A stretch of DNA of 64,000 nucleotides from positions 62,001 through 126,000 of the forward strand of contig CAZSDK010000002.1 of the NCBI GenBank assembly GCA_964605655.1. Direction: 5' to 3'. Origin of the DNA: JAKLIX01 sp964605655. GTDB lineage: Bacteria > Bacteroidota > Bacteroidia > Bacteroidales > CAIXZF01. Positions 1 to 10,900 of the stretch are shown here, in pieces. The number at the start of each line of letters is the position of its first letter. Positions within the stretch are counted from its first letter, which is position 1. A program made the position numbers and the translations under genes. The notes under the pieces were generated by a model. It was not told where the DNA came from. It ran no database searches and worked only from the letters and a program-made list of their open reading frames with translations.

Positions 1-1
1 C

Positions 2-508
2 AACGGCATCATCAAATCAGAAGAGGTGATCAACATCCAGATCCCTGCAGGGGTGAGCGACGGCATACAGCTATCCATGGGTGGCAGAGGAAATGCTGCT
101 GCCAGGGGCGGCGTACCGGGAGACCTGATCGTGGCCATTGAGGAAATGGAACACCCTTACCTGGTCAGAGATGGAAACAACCTGTACTTTGAACATTACC
201 TCAGCGTTCCTGAAGCAGCCCTGGGAACCACCATTGAAGTACCCACGCTCGAAGGAAAAGCCAAGGTCAAGATCACACCGGGGACACAGCCTGGTAAGAT
301 CCTCAGACTCAAAGGGAAAGGGCTCCCCTCTTTGAACGGGTACGGCAAAGGAGACCTGCTGGTCAATATTAATGTATGGATCCCCGAAAACCTCAGCCGG
401 GAAGAGAAAACCCTGATGGAAAAACTGGAACATGCAGAAAACTTTAAGCCCAAACCCGGCAACTCCGGCAAAGGTTTTTTCAGCAGGATGAAGGAATACT
501 TCCAATAA
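2..508 (+). CDS. dnaJ: Chaperone DnaJ, C-terminal part (5' end outside window)
   Basis: The reading frame is open from base 2, so this is the 3' part of a gene that starts upstream. The residues match the C-terminal substrate-binding region of DnaJ (Hsp40): 'INIQIPAGVSDG', 'GGRGNAAARGGVPGDLIV', 'HPYLVRDGNNLYFE', 'VPTLEGKAKVKITPGTQPG' and 'LRLKGKGLPSLNGYGKGDLLV' are all family landmarks. The J domain and the zinc-binding CxxCxGxG repeats must lie before the window. As known for the family, DnaJ hands unfolded clients to DnaK and stimulates its ATPase. The chain ends in a short basic, glycine-rich tail. The ABC transporter gene follows after 46 bp, so co-transcription is possible but not shown. 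Confidence 0.95.
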   Translation, partial: NGIIKSEEVINIQIPAGVSDGIQLSMGGRGNAAARGGVPGDLIVAIEEMEHPYLVRDGNNLYFEHYLSVPEAALGTTIEVPTLEGKAKVKITPGTQPGKILRLKGKGLPSLNGYGKGDLLVNINVWIPENLSREEKTLMEKLEHAENFKPKPGNSGKGFFSRMKEYFQ

Positions 509-554
509 GAATATGTATCTTGCGGTGTTAAACCCCCTGTTTTACTGAAACTCC

Positions 555-1523
555 ATGTCCTACATCTTTCAGGCTCATGAGGTGACCAAGCGTTTCTCTG
601 CCCATGTCGCCCTGGATCAAGTTACCGTCAACGTTCCAACCGGGAGCATCTTCGGGCTGCTGGGACCCAACGGGGCCGGTAAAACCACCCTGATCCGCAT
701 CATCAACCAGATCACAGGTCCCGATGAAGGAGAACTTTTCTTTAACGGAGAAAAGCTCCATCCTTCCCATATCTCTTCCATCGGATATCTCCCCGAGGAA
801 AGAGGCCTGTATAAAAAAATGAAGGTCGGGGAACAGGCGCTGTACCTTGCCCAGCTCAAAGGACTCCCAAAACATGAGGCTCTTAAGAAACTGAAAGACT
901 GGTTTGACAGGTTTGAGATCCTGGGCTGGTGGAACCGCAAAGTGGAAGAACTCTCCAAAGGCATGCAGCAAAAGGTGCAGTTCATTACCACGGTCATCCA
1001 CGAACCAAAGCTCCTGATCTTCGATGAGCCCTTCAGCGGATTTGATCCCATCAATGTCAACCTGATCAAACAAGAGATCCTTACCCTCAAGGAACATGGC
1101 TCCACCATCATCTTCTCGACCCATAACATGGCCTCGGTTGAAGAACTATGTGATCATATCGCCCTGATCAACAGGGGACATAAGATCCTGGACGGAAAAG
1201 TGAAAGAAATCAAAAAGGACTTTAAATCGAACCAGTACGAGCTCACCCTCTCCCACCCTGCCGGGGAGCTCGGACCCCTTCTGAAGGATGGAATGATCGT
1301 GATGGAAGAATATAAGGAGGACGAGGATTCCATTGCCCGTATCCAGCTTCCGGACGGCAAAGGGCCCAATGAACTGCTCTCCCTTCTGATCCCTCATGTG
1401 GAGATCCACGCACTGCACGAGATCATTCCCAGTTTTAATGACATTTTCATTAAAACCGTAACCGAGGCTGAGAAAAACCATTCCGTTTCCACTATCGAAG
1501 AAAAGGAGGTGACCCATGAATAA
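555..1523 (+). CDS. ABC transporter ATP-binding protein, NatA-like
   Basis: This is the ATPase subunit of a two-gene ABC-2-type transporter. Walker A (GPNGAGKTT, about residues 37-45), a signature with Lys in place of the second Gly (LSKGM, about 133-137), Walker B (LLIFDEPFSG, about 153-162) and an H-loop (STHNM, about 190) are all readable, so it should hydrolyse ATP. After the ATPase core (about 1-225) comes a roughly 100-residue C-terminal domain of the kind found in NatA-like exporters. The stop codon overlaps the start of the permease gene by 8 bp, a strong sign of translational coupling. NatA/NatB pairs export sodium in Bacillus, but many homologues have unknown substrates, so I infer only 'exporter ATPase'. 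Confidence 0.9.
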   Translation: MSYIFQAHEVTKRFSAHVALDQVTVNVPTGSIFGLLGPNGAGKTTLIRIINQITGPDEGELFFNGEKLHPSHISSIGYLPEERGLYKKMKVGEQALYLAQLKGLPKHEALKKLKDWFDRFEILGWWNRKVEELSKGMQQKVQFITTVIHEPKLLIFDEPFSGFDPINVNLIKQEILTLKEHGSTIIFSTHNMASVEELCDHIALINRGHKILDGKVKEIKKDFKSNQYELTLSHPAGELGPLLKDGMIVMEEYKEDEDSIARIQLPDGKGPNELLSLLIPHVEIHALHEIIPSFNDIFIKTVTEAEKNHSVSTIEEKEVTHE

Positions 1524-2868
1524 AGTAGCGCTCATCGTAAAACGCGAATACCTGACCAGGGTCAGAAAGCCCTCTTTTATCATCATGACTTTGCTAGGCC
1601 CGCTGCTTATGGCATCCACCTTCATCATCGCCATCTATGTGGCCCAGATGTCGGTGGAAGAAAAAAAGATCGCCGTACTCGACGAGACCAACCTGGTCTA
1701 TCCCTGCTTTAAAAATACCAACAACATCACTTTTGAGCCGGTCTTCGGATCCCTGGCCGAAAAGAAAAAGACTTTCCGCAAAGACGGGTACGATATCCTG
1801 CTTCACATCCCGAAATCAGAATCCACCCTGCCTCAGGGAGCTACGCTGTTTTCTGACAAACAGCCGAACATCATGGTGAAAGGGTATATCCAGAATGCCA
1901 TGGAGAAGGAGATAGAGCGATTCAAGCTGGCGGCCACCCTCCAGAAGATCAACCCGCCTGTCCCGGGCATAGACCCTAACCTCCTTGAATCAATTAAAAC
2001 CAATATATCTCTGGTAACCATTAAGTTAGACGAAGGAGGGAAAGAAGAAAAGTCCTATACAGAGATGAGTATGGTCCTCGGTTTCATCGGAGGACTGATG
2101 ATCTACTTTTTTATTTTCCTTTACGGATCGCAGGTGATGCGGGGTGTTATTGAAGAAAAGACCAACCGTATTGTAGAGATCATCGTGTCGTCGGTAAGGC
2201 CTTTTCAGCTGATGGCGGGTAAGATCCTCGGCATTGCCCTGGTAAGCCTGACACAGTTTGTGTTGTGGATACTGCTTACCTTCGGAGTGATCACCGCCTT
2301 CATGGGCATGAATGCCGGTTCTATGGGGCTCAGACAGAACCTGGAACAGGTTTCAGGTCCTTCGGCAGGTGTTCCGGGAGCCGTCCAGGCAAGTGATCTT
2401 CCAGCCGGAGAAGTGAACCAGGTCTTTGAAGTGATCGCGTCGATCAACTTCCCCGTGATCATCGGAAGTTTCCTGTTTTTTTTCCTGATGGGATACTTGT
2501 TGTATGCAGCGCTGTTTGCAGCGGTAGGGTCGGCAGTCGACAATGAGGCAGACACCCAGCAATTTGTGCTGCCGGTGACCATCCCCCTGCTGGTCTCCAT
2601 CTTCATGATACAGTTTGTCATCAACAATCCTGACGGACCTGCCTCCTTCTGGTTGTCGATGATACCGCTGACCAGCCCGGTGATCATGATGATCCGTATC
2701 CCTTTCGGAGTTCCCTATGCCGAGGTCGTGCTTTCGATGACCATACTGGTGCTGGGTTTCCTGGGAGCTACCTGGCTGGCAGCAAAGATCTATCGTACCG
2801 GCATCCTGATGTACGGGAAGAAACCCAGTTACAGGGAAATTTGGAAATGGATTACCTACAAGGGTTAA
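1516..2868 (+). CDS. ABC-2 type permease, NatB-like
   Basis: This is the membrane subunit partnering the preceding ATPase. One transmembrane helix lies near the N-terminus (about residues 22-43). A large extracytoplasmic domain follows (about 45-180), then a cluster of about five helices between 185 and 435. This is the usual layout of NatB/YhaP-like ABC-2 permeases. The segment 'VMRGVIEEKTNRIVEIIVSS' after the second helix is the typical coupling loop that contacts the ATPase. A polar loop rich in Gly, Ala and Pro (about 270-310) sits between helices. The start codon lies inside the ATPase gene. The substrate is not deducible from the sequence. Confidence 0.88.
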   Translation: MNKVALIVKREYLTRVRKPSFIIMTLLGPLLMASTFIIAIYVAQMSVEEKKIAVLDETNLVYPCFKNTNNITFEPVFGSLAEKKKTFRKDGYDILLHIPKSESTLPQGATLFSDKQPNIMVKGYIQNAMEKEIERFKLAATLQKINPPVPGIDPNLLESIKTNISLVTIKLDEGGKEEKSYTEMSMVLGFIGGLMIYFFIFLYGSQVMRGVIEEKTNRIVEIIVSSVRPFQLMAGKILGIALVSLTQFVLWILLTFGVITAFMGMNAGSMGLRQNLEQVSGPSAGVPGAVQASDLPAGEVNQVFEVIASINFPVIIGSFLFFFLMGYLLYAALFAAVGSAVDNEADTQQFVLPVTIPLLVSIFMIQFVINNPDGPASFWLSMIPLTSPVIMMIRIPFGVPYAEVVLSMTILVLGFLGATWLAAKIYRTGILMYGKKPSYREIWKWITYKG

Positions 2869-2911
2869 TATACCATATTATATATAACAGCACCTAACAA
2901 AATTGTCCGCC

Positions 2912-4081
2912 ATGTCAAGGATCCTTATCATTGATGATGAAAAGAGTATCAGGAATGTTCTGAAAGAGATCCTGGAATATGAAAATTTCCAGGTGGCTGA
3001 AGCAGAAAACGGACCTGAAGCCATTGAAAAGGTCAAACAGGAACCCTTCGACGTGATCCTTTGCGACATCAAGATGCCGAAAATGGATGGTATTGAGGTC
3101 CTGGAACAGATGGGAACCCTGACGGACGCTCCGGTGATCATGATCTCGGGTCACGGCACCATTGATACTGCGGTTGAGGCCATTAAAAAAGGGGCCTATG
3201 ATTATATCGCCAAACCCCTTGATATGAACCGCACCATGATCACCATCCGCAATGCCCTCGATAAGTCACAGCTGGTGAATGAGACGAAAGTGCTCAAGCG
3301 GAAGGTCAACAAGACCTACGAAATGATTGGTGAATCCAGGGCGCTGGTCCAGGTGAAGGAGATGATCCATAAGGTGGCGCCTACCGATGCCAGGGTGCTG
3401 ATCACGGGAGAAAACGGTACTGGTAAAGAATTGGTTGCCAGATGGATACACGAATTCAGCCCTCGCGCAGGCGCACCTTTTATTGAAGTCAATTGCGCGG
3501 CCATACCTTCCGAACTCATCGAAAGCAACCTTTTCGGCCATGAGAAGGGATCCTTCACCTCGGCCATCAAGCAAAAGAAGGGCGACTTTGAACTTGCCGA
3601 TGGCGGTACTCTTTTCCTTGATGAGATTGGCGACATGAGCCTGGCAGCCCAGGCCAAAGTGTTGAGAGCCCTCCAGGAGAACAAGATCACCCGTGTGGGA
3701 GGTGAGAAAGACATCCAGGTCAACGTGAGGGTGATCGCCGCCACAAACAAAAATCTCAAAGAAGAGATAGAAAAAAAGACTTTCAGGGAAGATCTTTACC
3801 ACCGCCTGAGTGTGATCCTGATCCATGTGCCTCCCTTAAGGGAAAGGAAGGAAGACATAGGCCTTCTTTCCAGGCATTTCATGAATGAGATCTGCCTCTC
3901 CCAGGGCAGGGCTCCATTGGAGATCAGTCCTGAGGCCGAAGAGGAACTGATGAAAATACCCTGGACCGGCAATATCCGTGAATTGCATAATGTGATAGAA
4001 CGGCTGGCCATCCTTTGCGATGGGAAGGTGAATGCCGAAGACGTCCTTCTTTTTGCACAGCCCTTCTCACAAAGGGCATAA
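2912..4081 (+). CDS. Sigma-54-type response regulator (receiver + AAA+), no HTH domain
   Basis: The ATG at 2912 is preferred over an upstream TTG at 2903 because the receiver domain begins immediately (MSRILIIDDEKS). The receiver domain covers about 1-120, with acidic pair D8/D9 and phospho-acceptor D52 in 'CDIKMPKMDG'. The AAA+ domain covers about 135-365, with Walker A GENGTGKE (about 166-173), Walker B LFLDEIGDM, and the arginine-rich region 'REDLYHRLSVI'. The sigma-54 contact loop reads GSFTSA instead of GAFTGA. The chain ends about 30 residues after 'GNIRELHNVIERLAIL', so the Fis-type helix-turn-helix of NtrC proteins is missing. No histidine kinase is nearby. It may act on sigma-54 from solution, or may have another AAA+ role. 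Confidence 0.88.
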   Translation: MSRILIIDDEKSIRNVLKEILEYENFQVAEAENGPEAIEKVKQEPFDVILCDIKMPKMDGIEVLEQMGTLTDAPVIMISGHGTIDTAVEAIKKGAYDYIAKPLDMNRTMITIRNALDKSQLVNETKVLKRKVNKTYEMIGESRALVQVKEMIHKVAPTDARVLITGENGTGKELVARWIHEFSPRAGAPFIEVNCAAIPSELIESNLFGHEKGSFTSAIKQKKGDFELADGGTLFLDEIGDMSLAAQAKVLRALQENKITRVGGEKDIQVNVRVIAATNKNLKEEIEKKTFREDLYHRLSVILIHVPPLRERKEDIGLLSRHFMNEICLSQGRAPLEISPEAEEELMKIPWTGNIRELHNVIERLAILCDGKVNAEDVLLFAQPFSQRA

Positions 4082-4087
4082 TTTTTG

Positions 4088-4095
4088 TAACTTTG
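4088..4095 (+). promoter_or_regulatory. Bacteroidota -7 box for tmRNA
   Basis: TAACTTTG fits the Bacteroidota -7 consensus TAnnTTTG. It ends 10 bases before the predicted first base of mature tmRNA. No clear -33 TTTG is seen at the expected distance. The box lies just behind the stop codon of the response-regulator gene. Confidence 0.6.
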
Positions 4096-4105
4096 CATCC
4101 CAACC

Positions 4106-4475
4106 GGGGCTGACAGGTTTTGACAGCAGGGAAGTGGTCCGGTAAGCATGCCGAGCTTTGAGAAGTTTGCTCGTTAATCCAAGTCTCACGCCCATAAACG
4201 GCACAGATTATCAATTCTCGTTAGCTGCTTAATCCCAGGGATTAAGTGCTGACTGCTCCCCCCGGAACTTTGTCCGGCAGTGCCGGGAGAAGAGCATCAA
4301 AAAAGCCGGAATAGGCAGGGTAAGGTTTCGGTATCCTGTTGAAGATAAAGAAAATAAGGAATGAATAGGCCCGCCGGTGGCCGGTTGGTTCCCGACAATC
4401 AATCACCGGATAAGCATGTAGAAAGCCGTATGGCTGCCTGTTTGGACGAGGGTTCGAATCCCTCCAGCTCCACCA
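4106..4475 (+). ncRNA. ssrA: tmRNA (SsrA)
   Basis: The 5' end GGGGCTG pairs over seven bases with CAGCTCC just before the 3' CCA (4473-4475), forming the tRNA-like acceptor stem. The T-arm sequence 'GGTTCGAATCCC' (4451-4462) precedes it. The tag reading frame at about 4200-4232 encodes GTDYQFSLAA followed by TAA; an extra N-terminal residue depends on the exact resume codon. The LAA ending is the usual degradation signal, and the overall tag resembles the G-x-x-Y-x-LAA-type tags of Bacteroidota. tmRNA frees stalled ribosomes and marks the product for proteolysis. The length of about 370 nt is normal for a one-piece tmRNA. Confidence 0.95.
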
Positions 4476-4476
4476 G

Positions 4477-4607
4477 AAAAAGAGGCTGTCTCACAATCAA
4501 TGTTTTGTTAATATTTCGACTTCGCTCAATATGACAAAACATTGATAATCAAACGTCATGCTGAGCGGAGTCGAAGCTTTTTCGACCTTATGAGACAGCC
4601 TCTTTTT
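4477..4607. repeat. 131-bp element of nested inverted repeats
   Basis: Perfect 17-bp terminal inverted repeats (4477-4493 and 4591-4607) enclose a perfect 13-bp inverted repeat (4496-4508 and 4534-4546). A 14-bp pair with one mismatch interlocks with it (4515-4528 and 4562-4575, containing TTCGACTTCGCTCA). The right end runs into a T tract, so the outer stem can also end tmRNA transcription. The outer stem sequence AAAAAGAGGCTGTC recurs in the terminator at 11586. The inner motif is of a kind I recognise from Bacteroidota intergenic repeats. It could be a MITE-like element or a composite of several dispersed repeats. Confidence 0.75.
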
Positions 4608-4792
4608 TATTGTTTTTCCTCTCCAGGCATCTGGATGCCATTTCCCCAGTCTTTTATCAAGGTGTCAAATATACGTTTGTCATATTGATAAAATTAATGC
4701 AGTATTGCTACAGGTACATTTTTTTCATACTTTTAACCGCGGAAACTAAAATGAAAAAAAATTTTTGGTAGGAAATTATTTGTTTTTTTTCG

Positions 4793-4900
4793 TATTTTAG
4801 CTACCAATTCAGAAAGAATGCCCAAAGTAAAGATTGACTCCAGTTAGTCCGTAAGCAATCTTTACCTTAACTGCTTATAGTTGAGGTACATTCTTTTTTT
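4793..4900 (+). promoter_or_regulatory. Structured 5' leader upstream of the 2204-residue gene
   Basis: The gap 4608-4953 is AT-rich and without a gene. Within it, a weak -7 box (TATTTTAG, 4793-4800) is followed by a predicted structure. An outer stem pairs 4813-4820 with 4889-4896, and a perfect 10-bp inner stem pairs 4827-4836 with 4856-4865. A 7-bp hairpin (about 4867-4886, CTTAACT/AGTTGAG) stands beside it. Eight or more T residues follow directly. This is the shape of an attenuator or of a small terminated RNA ahead of the gene. No known riboswitch family was recognised. The stretch 4901-4953 is an AT-rich leader to the start codon. Confidence 0.5.
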
Positions 4901-4953
4901 TATTAACAGCAAAACCAAATCAAACCTTTTATTAACAATTAAAACGTGTTCTC

Positions 4954-7900
4954 ATGGAAAGAAAAACGACAAAGTTTAAGTACCTACTGCTCATTCCAGC
5001 TCTCTTTCTCGGACTCCAACTGTTTGCCCAGAAATCAGAGCCAGTGAAGCCGGCCTTGGGGAAAGCTACTACCGAACAGGTTGTAAGCAATCACCATCCA
5101 GCGAACTGGCAGCTTGAACAGGCTATCCAGAACGTCCTTGACGGCAAGGAAGGTACTGCATTGACTGCAAACCCCCTGCCTAAAAACGCACCGGAAAACT
5201 CCAAGAACCTTTTGGACTACAAGGCAAAAAAAGCTGCCTATATAGCCAAGATGGCGGAACTGGAATCAGATGCACCCTCTATGGGTCTTGCTCCTGCAGG
5301 CCGTCAGGGTAAGTTCTACCCGACAGTTCCCAGCGGCAAATATCCCACCGACCTGGCCTATGCCTACAGAGCTGCTGCTCTGGGCAGCAGTCTGCAAAAC
5401 GGTGCAGTGAGTTTCATCCTCAACAACCCCGGAAGTATGAACGAGCTCGGTGGTTACACCGGCTCCGACTTCACCAACGGCGGTGCCTGGGTTCTCGGTG
5501 TCTGGTATGCCACTTCCTATGATGCCACCAACGGCTCTTCATTCATGACCATCAGCCCCACTACCGGTGCCCGTACTGTGATCGGAAACATGGGTGTTAA
5601 TGTCAGTGACCTTGCTTACGACTATTCCACCAACACGATGTATGCTGCCAGCTACAACTCCTCCACGGCATCATCCAGCCTTTACACCGTGGACATGCTG
5701 ACCGGTGCCACCACCCTGGTGGGTACCATGGGTTCCTTCATCGCCATCTCTATGGGTTGCGACCAGAACGGAAACCTGTACATCGTGAACATCAACTCCG
5801 ACGTTCTCATGTCAGTGAACAAAACCACCGGTCTGGCCACCCTGATCGGAAGCATCGGATTCAACGCCAACTATGCACAGTCCATGGAGTTCGACAATTC
5901 CGACAACACCATGTACTATGCTTGTTTCAACTCTACTTCCTTTGCAGGTGAGCTGAGAACGGTCAACCTTACCACCGGTCTTACCACCCTGATCGGTACC
6001 ATGGTCGGCGGCGATGAGTACTGCTCTCTCGCCATCCAGAACCAGCCCTTCATCGTATACCCGAACGACGTGGGTATTCAAATGCTCCTTGGTCCCGGCA
6101 ACTCGATGGGACTGGGTGCCTCTGAACTCATTAGCGTCAGGGTGAAGAACTACGGATCTGACCCTCAGACCAACGTTCCCCTTTTCTACCAGCTCGACGG
6201 CGGAACCCCTGTTCCCGGTACCATCACCAGTACCATTCCAGGCAATGGCGGCACTTATGACTATACCTTCACTCAAACAGGCGACTTCTCCACCTATGGC
6301 AACCATACCTTATATGTATGTACTGCCCTTCCCGGAGACCAGGCCACCAACAACGACTGTAAGACCTTTACAGTGGTCAAGATCATGCCCACCTGGACCG
6401 ATACCATCTATCCGCAACTGTTACCCTATTGGACCGGTAGTACCAACGGAACCTCCTTCACGGAAAACAGCCTGATCAAACTCAATTCCGGTAACGTGGA
6501 AGACGGATGGGCCAAGTTCGACATCCAGATGCTGCCGGAAAACACACCCATCAGCATGCTGAAATTAGGTTACTGGGTGCAATCACAGACTAGTGCTCCT
6601 TACATGCAGTTCAGGAAACTGACCAGCGACCCCATGGCCAGCTCACCTTCCGTGGTGATGCAACAGATCCAGACCGGTACCCAGTATATCAGCACCACCA
6701 GTGGTTATACCGCCGGTGTCTGGCATGTGTTTGACCTCCCCGCCCAGGCTCGTACCGACCTTTCCGCAGCCACCTCGCAAGACTGGTTTGCCATCGGATT
6801 CTACGAATATGAATCCTGTGTCAGTTGTTACAATGCTACCATCGAAGGCTGGGCTGAAAGCCACAGGCCTTTCCTGGTAGCCACCTATGGCTATGTTCCC
6901 GGACCGGATGATGTTGGAGTTTCCGCTATCATTTCGCCCGTGTCAGGCACCAGCCTCACGGCCAATGAAATTCTTGAAGTTAGCATCACCAATTATGGTA
7001 CTGTTGCCCAATCAAACATCCCGGTGTCCTATACCGTGAACGGCGGAACCCCGGTGCCTGATGTGTTTCCAGGTCCCCTTAACCCCGGACAGACATTACC
7101 CTTCCAGTTCAATCAGCCCGTCAATATGTTTGCCTATGGCACCTATTCCCTTCACGTATGTACCAACCTGGCTACGGATGCTTTCGTCAACAACGACTGT
7201 AAGAATTTCTTTATCACCAACAGCATCCCCACCGTTACCGATACGGTATGGCCATTGGATCTGGCTTACTGGACGGGCAGTACCAACGGTACCTCCTTCA
7301 CCCAGGACAGCAAAATGCGTATCCAGGGAGCCAATGTGGAAGATTCATGGGCTAAATTCAACCTTAGTGGTATTCCTAACGGAGTGACCCTCAACAGCCT
7401 GAATTTACACTATTATGTTGAACAACAGAATATTCCTTACTTCAGGATCAACAGGCTGATGAGCGACCCCATGGTAGGCACACCGGCACAGGTAATGGCC
7501 AACATCACCGGCGGAATGGCTTATCTGACCACCACTTCAGGCTATGCCGTGGGCTGGCACGATTTTGAACTGGGCGCACAAGCCAGGCTTGATTTTACAG
7601 CTCAAACCGATTTAGACTGGTTTGCCGTCAGCTTTTACGAATATGAATCCAGCTCCTCCTGGTGGTTGATGATGTCAGGCTGGGCTGAGACCAACTCACC
7701 TTATTGCGTGATCAACTACAATGTTCCCATCCCTCATGACATCTCCGTAGAATCCATCAACACACCCGCTTACATCGTCCAGGGTAACTATACGGTTACT
7801 GCCACCATCAGGAACATTGGGACCAATCCCGAGTATAACATACCGGTTACCTGTACCATTGGTTCTGTGTACACCTGTACCGACACCATTCCTTTCCTTG

Positions 7901-10900
7901 CTGAAGGTCTCGTTACCACTGTCAGTTTTGACAGCCCCGTATGGGCCGCTACCCCTGGTAACTACAACATCCAGGTTTGTGCCCAGCTGGCCATCGACAT
8001 GAGTATGAGCAACAACTGCAAGAGCAAGAACCTGTTGGTGGAAACCAAGCTGGTACAGGTATATGCCTGTAACGCTTACGACCCCAGCGGTGTCCTCGCT
8101 GAAGGACCGGTGACGTTCTTCCTGTCACATCCCGAAGTCATCACCCAGCTTGCTCCCCAGGCCTCTGTTGAGTTCCTTTCAGCAGGTTGCTGGGCCAACG
8201 GTGTTTGGTATGTGACTGAGTACAGTTACAGCGAAAACTCCAACCTCTGGACGGTGAATCCTGCCACGGGTGCCATGACCCTGATCGGACCCATGGGCGC
8301 CAACATGTCGGGTCTTACCTATGACCATACCACGGGTATCATGTACGCTGCCGGTGCTTACCAGAATTCACTGGGAACCTGGTTAACCAACCTTTACACC
8401 GTTGATATGAACACGGGTGCCTCCACCCTGCTTAACGAATGCGGTCCCATCGGTCTGGCCATTAACCTGGCCTGCAGCCAGACAGGTATGCTGTTCTTTG
8501 CCGAGATCACCAACTCAAGGCTGTGGTCTTATGATCCACTGTCAGACATTCTCGAGCTCATGGGACCCCTCGGACAACCCCTGAACTACGCCCAGGATGC
8601 CGAGTATGACAAATATGACAACGTATGCTACTTTGCCGGTTATACTTCTTCCTCCGGACTTTACAAAGTGAACATCGCCACCGGTGCCCTCACCCTGATA
8701 GGACCCTTCCAGGGAGGAGCCGAAATCACCGGATTCGCCATTCCTTACGAATTTGTTCCCCAGCAGGTTGACCTTGGTAACATGTGGATCACCCACCCCA
8801 CCATCGGTAACCTGACCAATGGAGAACCCATTGTTATCAGAGTCCGTAACTATGGTCAAGACACCGTCGATTGCTTTGATCTCTCCTTCGCATACAACGG
8901 TATTGATACTACCGAGAACTGGTGTACCTGGGGCTATCCTCCCATCGCACCGGGTGAGTATTATGAATACGCCTTCAGTAAGGTCCTTAACCTGTCAGAA
9001 CCAGGTCAGCACTGCATTACAACATGGATCTCCAACGTCGTTGGCGATACCAACCAGGTCAATGATACCGTAGTGAAATGCGTGAACAACGTTTCCTGCG
9101 GTCTGATCACCTGTTATCCCAACTCTATCACTGAGCCCGAATCTTGCGGTGACGACCTGAACGGTGGTTGCTACTCCTCACCAGAAGCTTTCACCGATAT
9201 TATCAATGGTGATACCTACTGTGGTACTCTCTGGAAAGTGGATACCATGAGAGACCTTGACTGGTACAGGTTTACGCTGAGCTCCGTGAAGGCTATCGCC
9301 GTGAAAACCAAATCTGAGTTCAACCTCGACTGGTACCTGATCAAACTGCCCTGCAACGACCAACAGGTTGTATTTACTAAAACTGTTGCAAAATGTACGG
9401 CTGACAGCTTCTTCGTGAATGCCCTACAGCCGGGTACCTATGCCCTGGTTGCCGGACATAATGAAATCGATTTCAACACCACCTGTAGCGCAAACTGCAA
9501 GTATACCTTCAACTTCCAGGTCCACCCGGCCAGGTATTGTGACGCCGGTTCATCCTATTGCGATGAGTACATCTCGCATGTGGTTGTAGGATCCATCAAC
9601 AACGCCTCCAGCTGTGGTACAGGCGGATATACCAACTATTCCGCGCTATCCACCAGCATGGAGGTAGGAAACTCCTACCCGATCACTGTCACCAATGGTC
9701 TTACCTATTATTCTTCTGACCAGTGCGGTATTTGGATTGACTGGAACCAGGATTTAGACTTTGATGATGTGAATGAAAAGATTGTTCCTGTTACCGGTTC
9801 ACCCGGAGTCGGACCCTATACAGCCACTATCACTGTTCCTGGTAGCGCTCTTCCCGGCCCCACCAGGCTGAGGGTGAGGATTTGCTACGTCGGTAATGTT
9901 GATCCCTGCGGAATCTCTACTTATGGTGAGGTTGAAGACTACACTGTGGTTGTAACAGCACCTATTCCTCCGATCACCACCACGGTAGGTTCATTGAATG
10001 ATCCCTGCCCCGGAACCAAGATCGTTCCTGTTACTGTTGATTTGTTCAACAATGTGAACAGTTTGAACCTGGTTCTCGGAATTTCTTCGGGAGTGACCCT
10101 GTTAGGTTACCAGAACGCCAACTCCGCTCTGGCCACAGATCCTCTGACTGTGACACAGTTCGGAAGCAGCATCGTCATTAACTGGTTCTCGATCACCCCG
10201 GCCACCATTGGAACGGGCACCCTGCTCGAACTGGTGCTTATGACTACCTCCGGAACCCACCAGCTTGTCTGGGATCAGGGCCCCGACGGATGCCAATACT
10301 CCAGCCTGTCACAGGGCATAATCCCGGGAACCTATGTCAACGGTACCCTAACCTTTGGAAGTTGCTCCGATCTTTCCGGTTATGTGATCTACAAGAACCC
10401 CTCCACTCCGCGTAAACTGGACGACAGTACCACGGTACAGCTGTGGCAGGGAACCACCCTTGCTTACTCTGCCACTCTTAACCCTGTTGGCGGACAGTAC
10501 ATGTTTACCGGTCTGAACAATGGGACCTATACCCTCAAAGCCATTCCCAGTACTCCTTCGAAGAAATGGGGAGGTGGAAATGCCAATGACGCTCTGGCCA
10601 TTTTGAGGCACTTCGTACAGATGCCTCCGCTGCTGACCGGACTGAACCTGAAGGCTGCCGACGTGAACGGATCAGGAGGATTCCCCAATGCCGCTGACGC
10701 TCTGGCCGTTTCCAGAAGGTTCGTAGGACAGATCACCAACTTCATGCCGCCTAACGTACAGCCTCCCGGAGGACCCGATTGGTATTTCGAAGACTTCACC
10801 ATCACCATCGACGGAACCGCCAACCAGGCCCAGAACCTGTACTCCCTCTGCGCAGGTGACGTGAACGGCAGCTATGTGCCTCTGAGCTCTATCCCTGTAA

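Noticed and set aside
4430..4475. tRNA-like 3' end with CCA
   Set aside because: It is the tRNA-like end of tmRNA, paired with 4106-4112, not an independent tRNA gene. No other tRNA was found.
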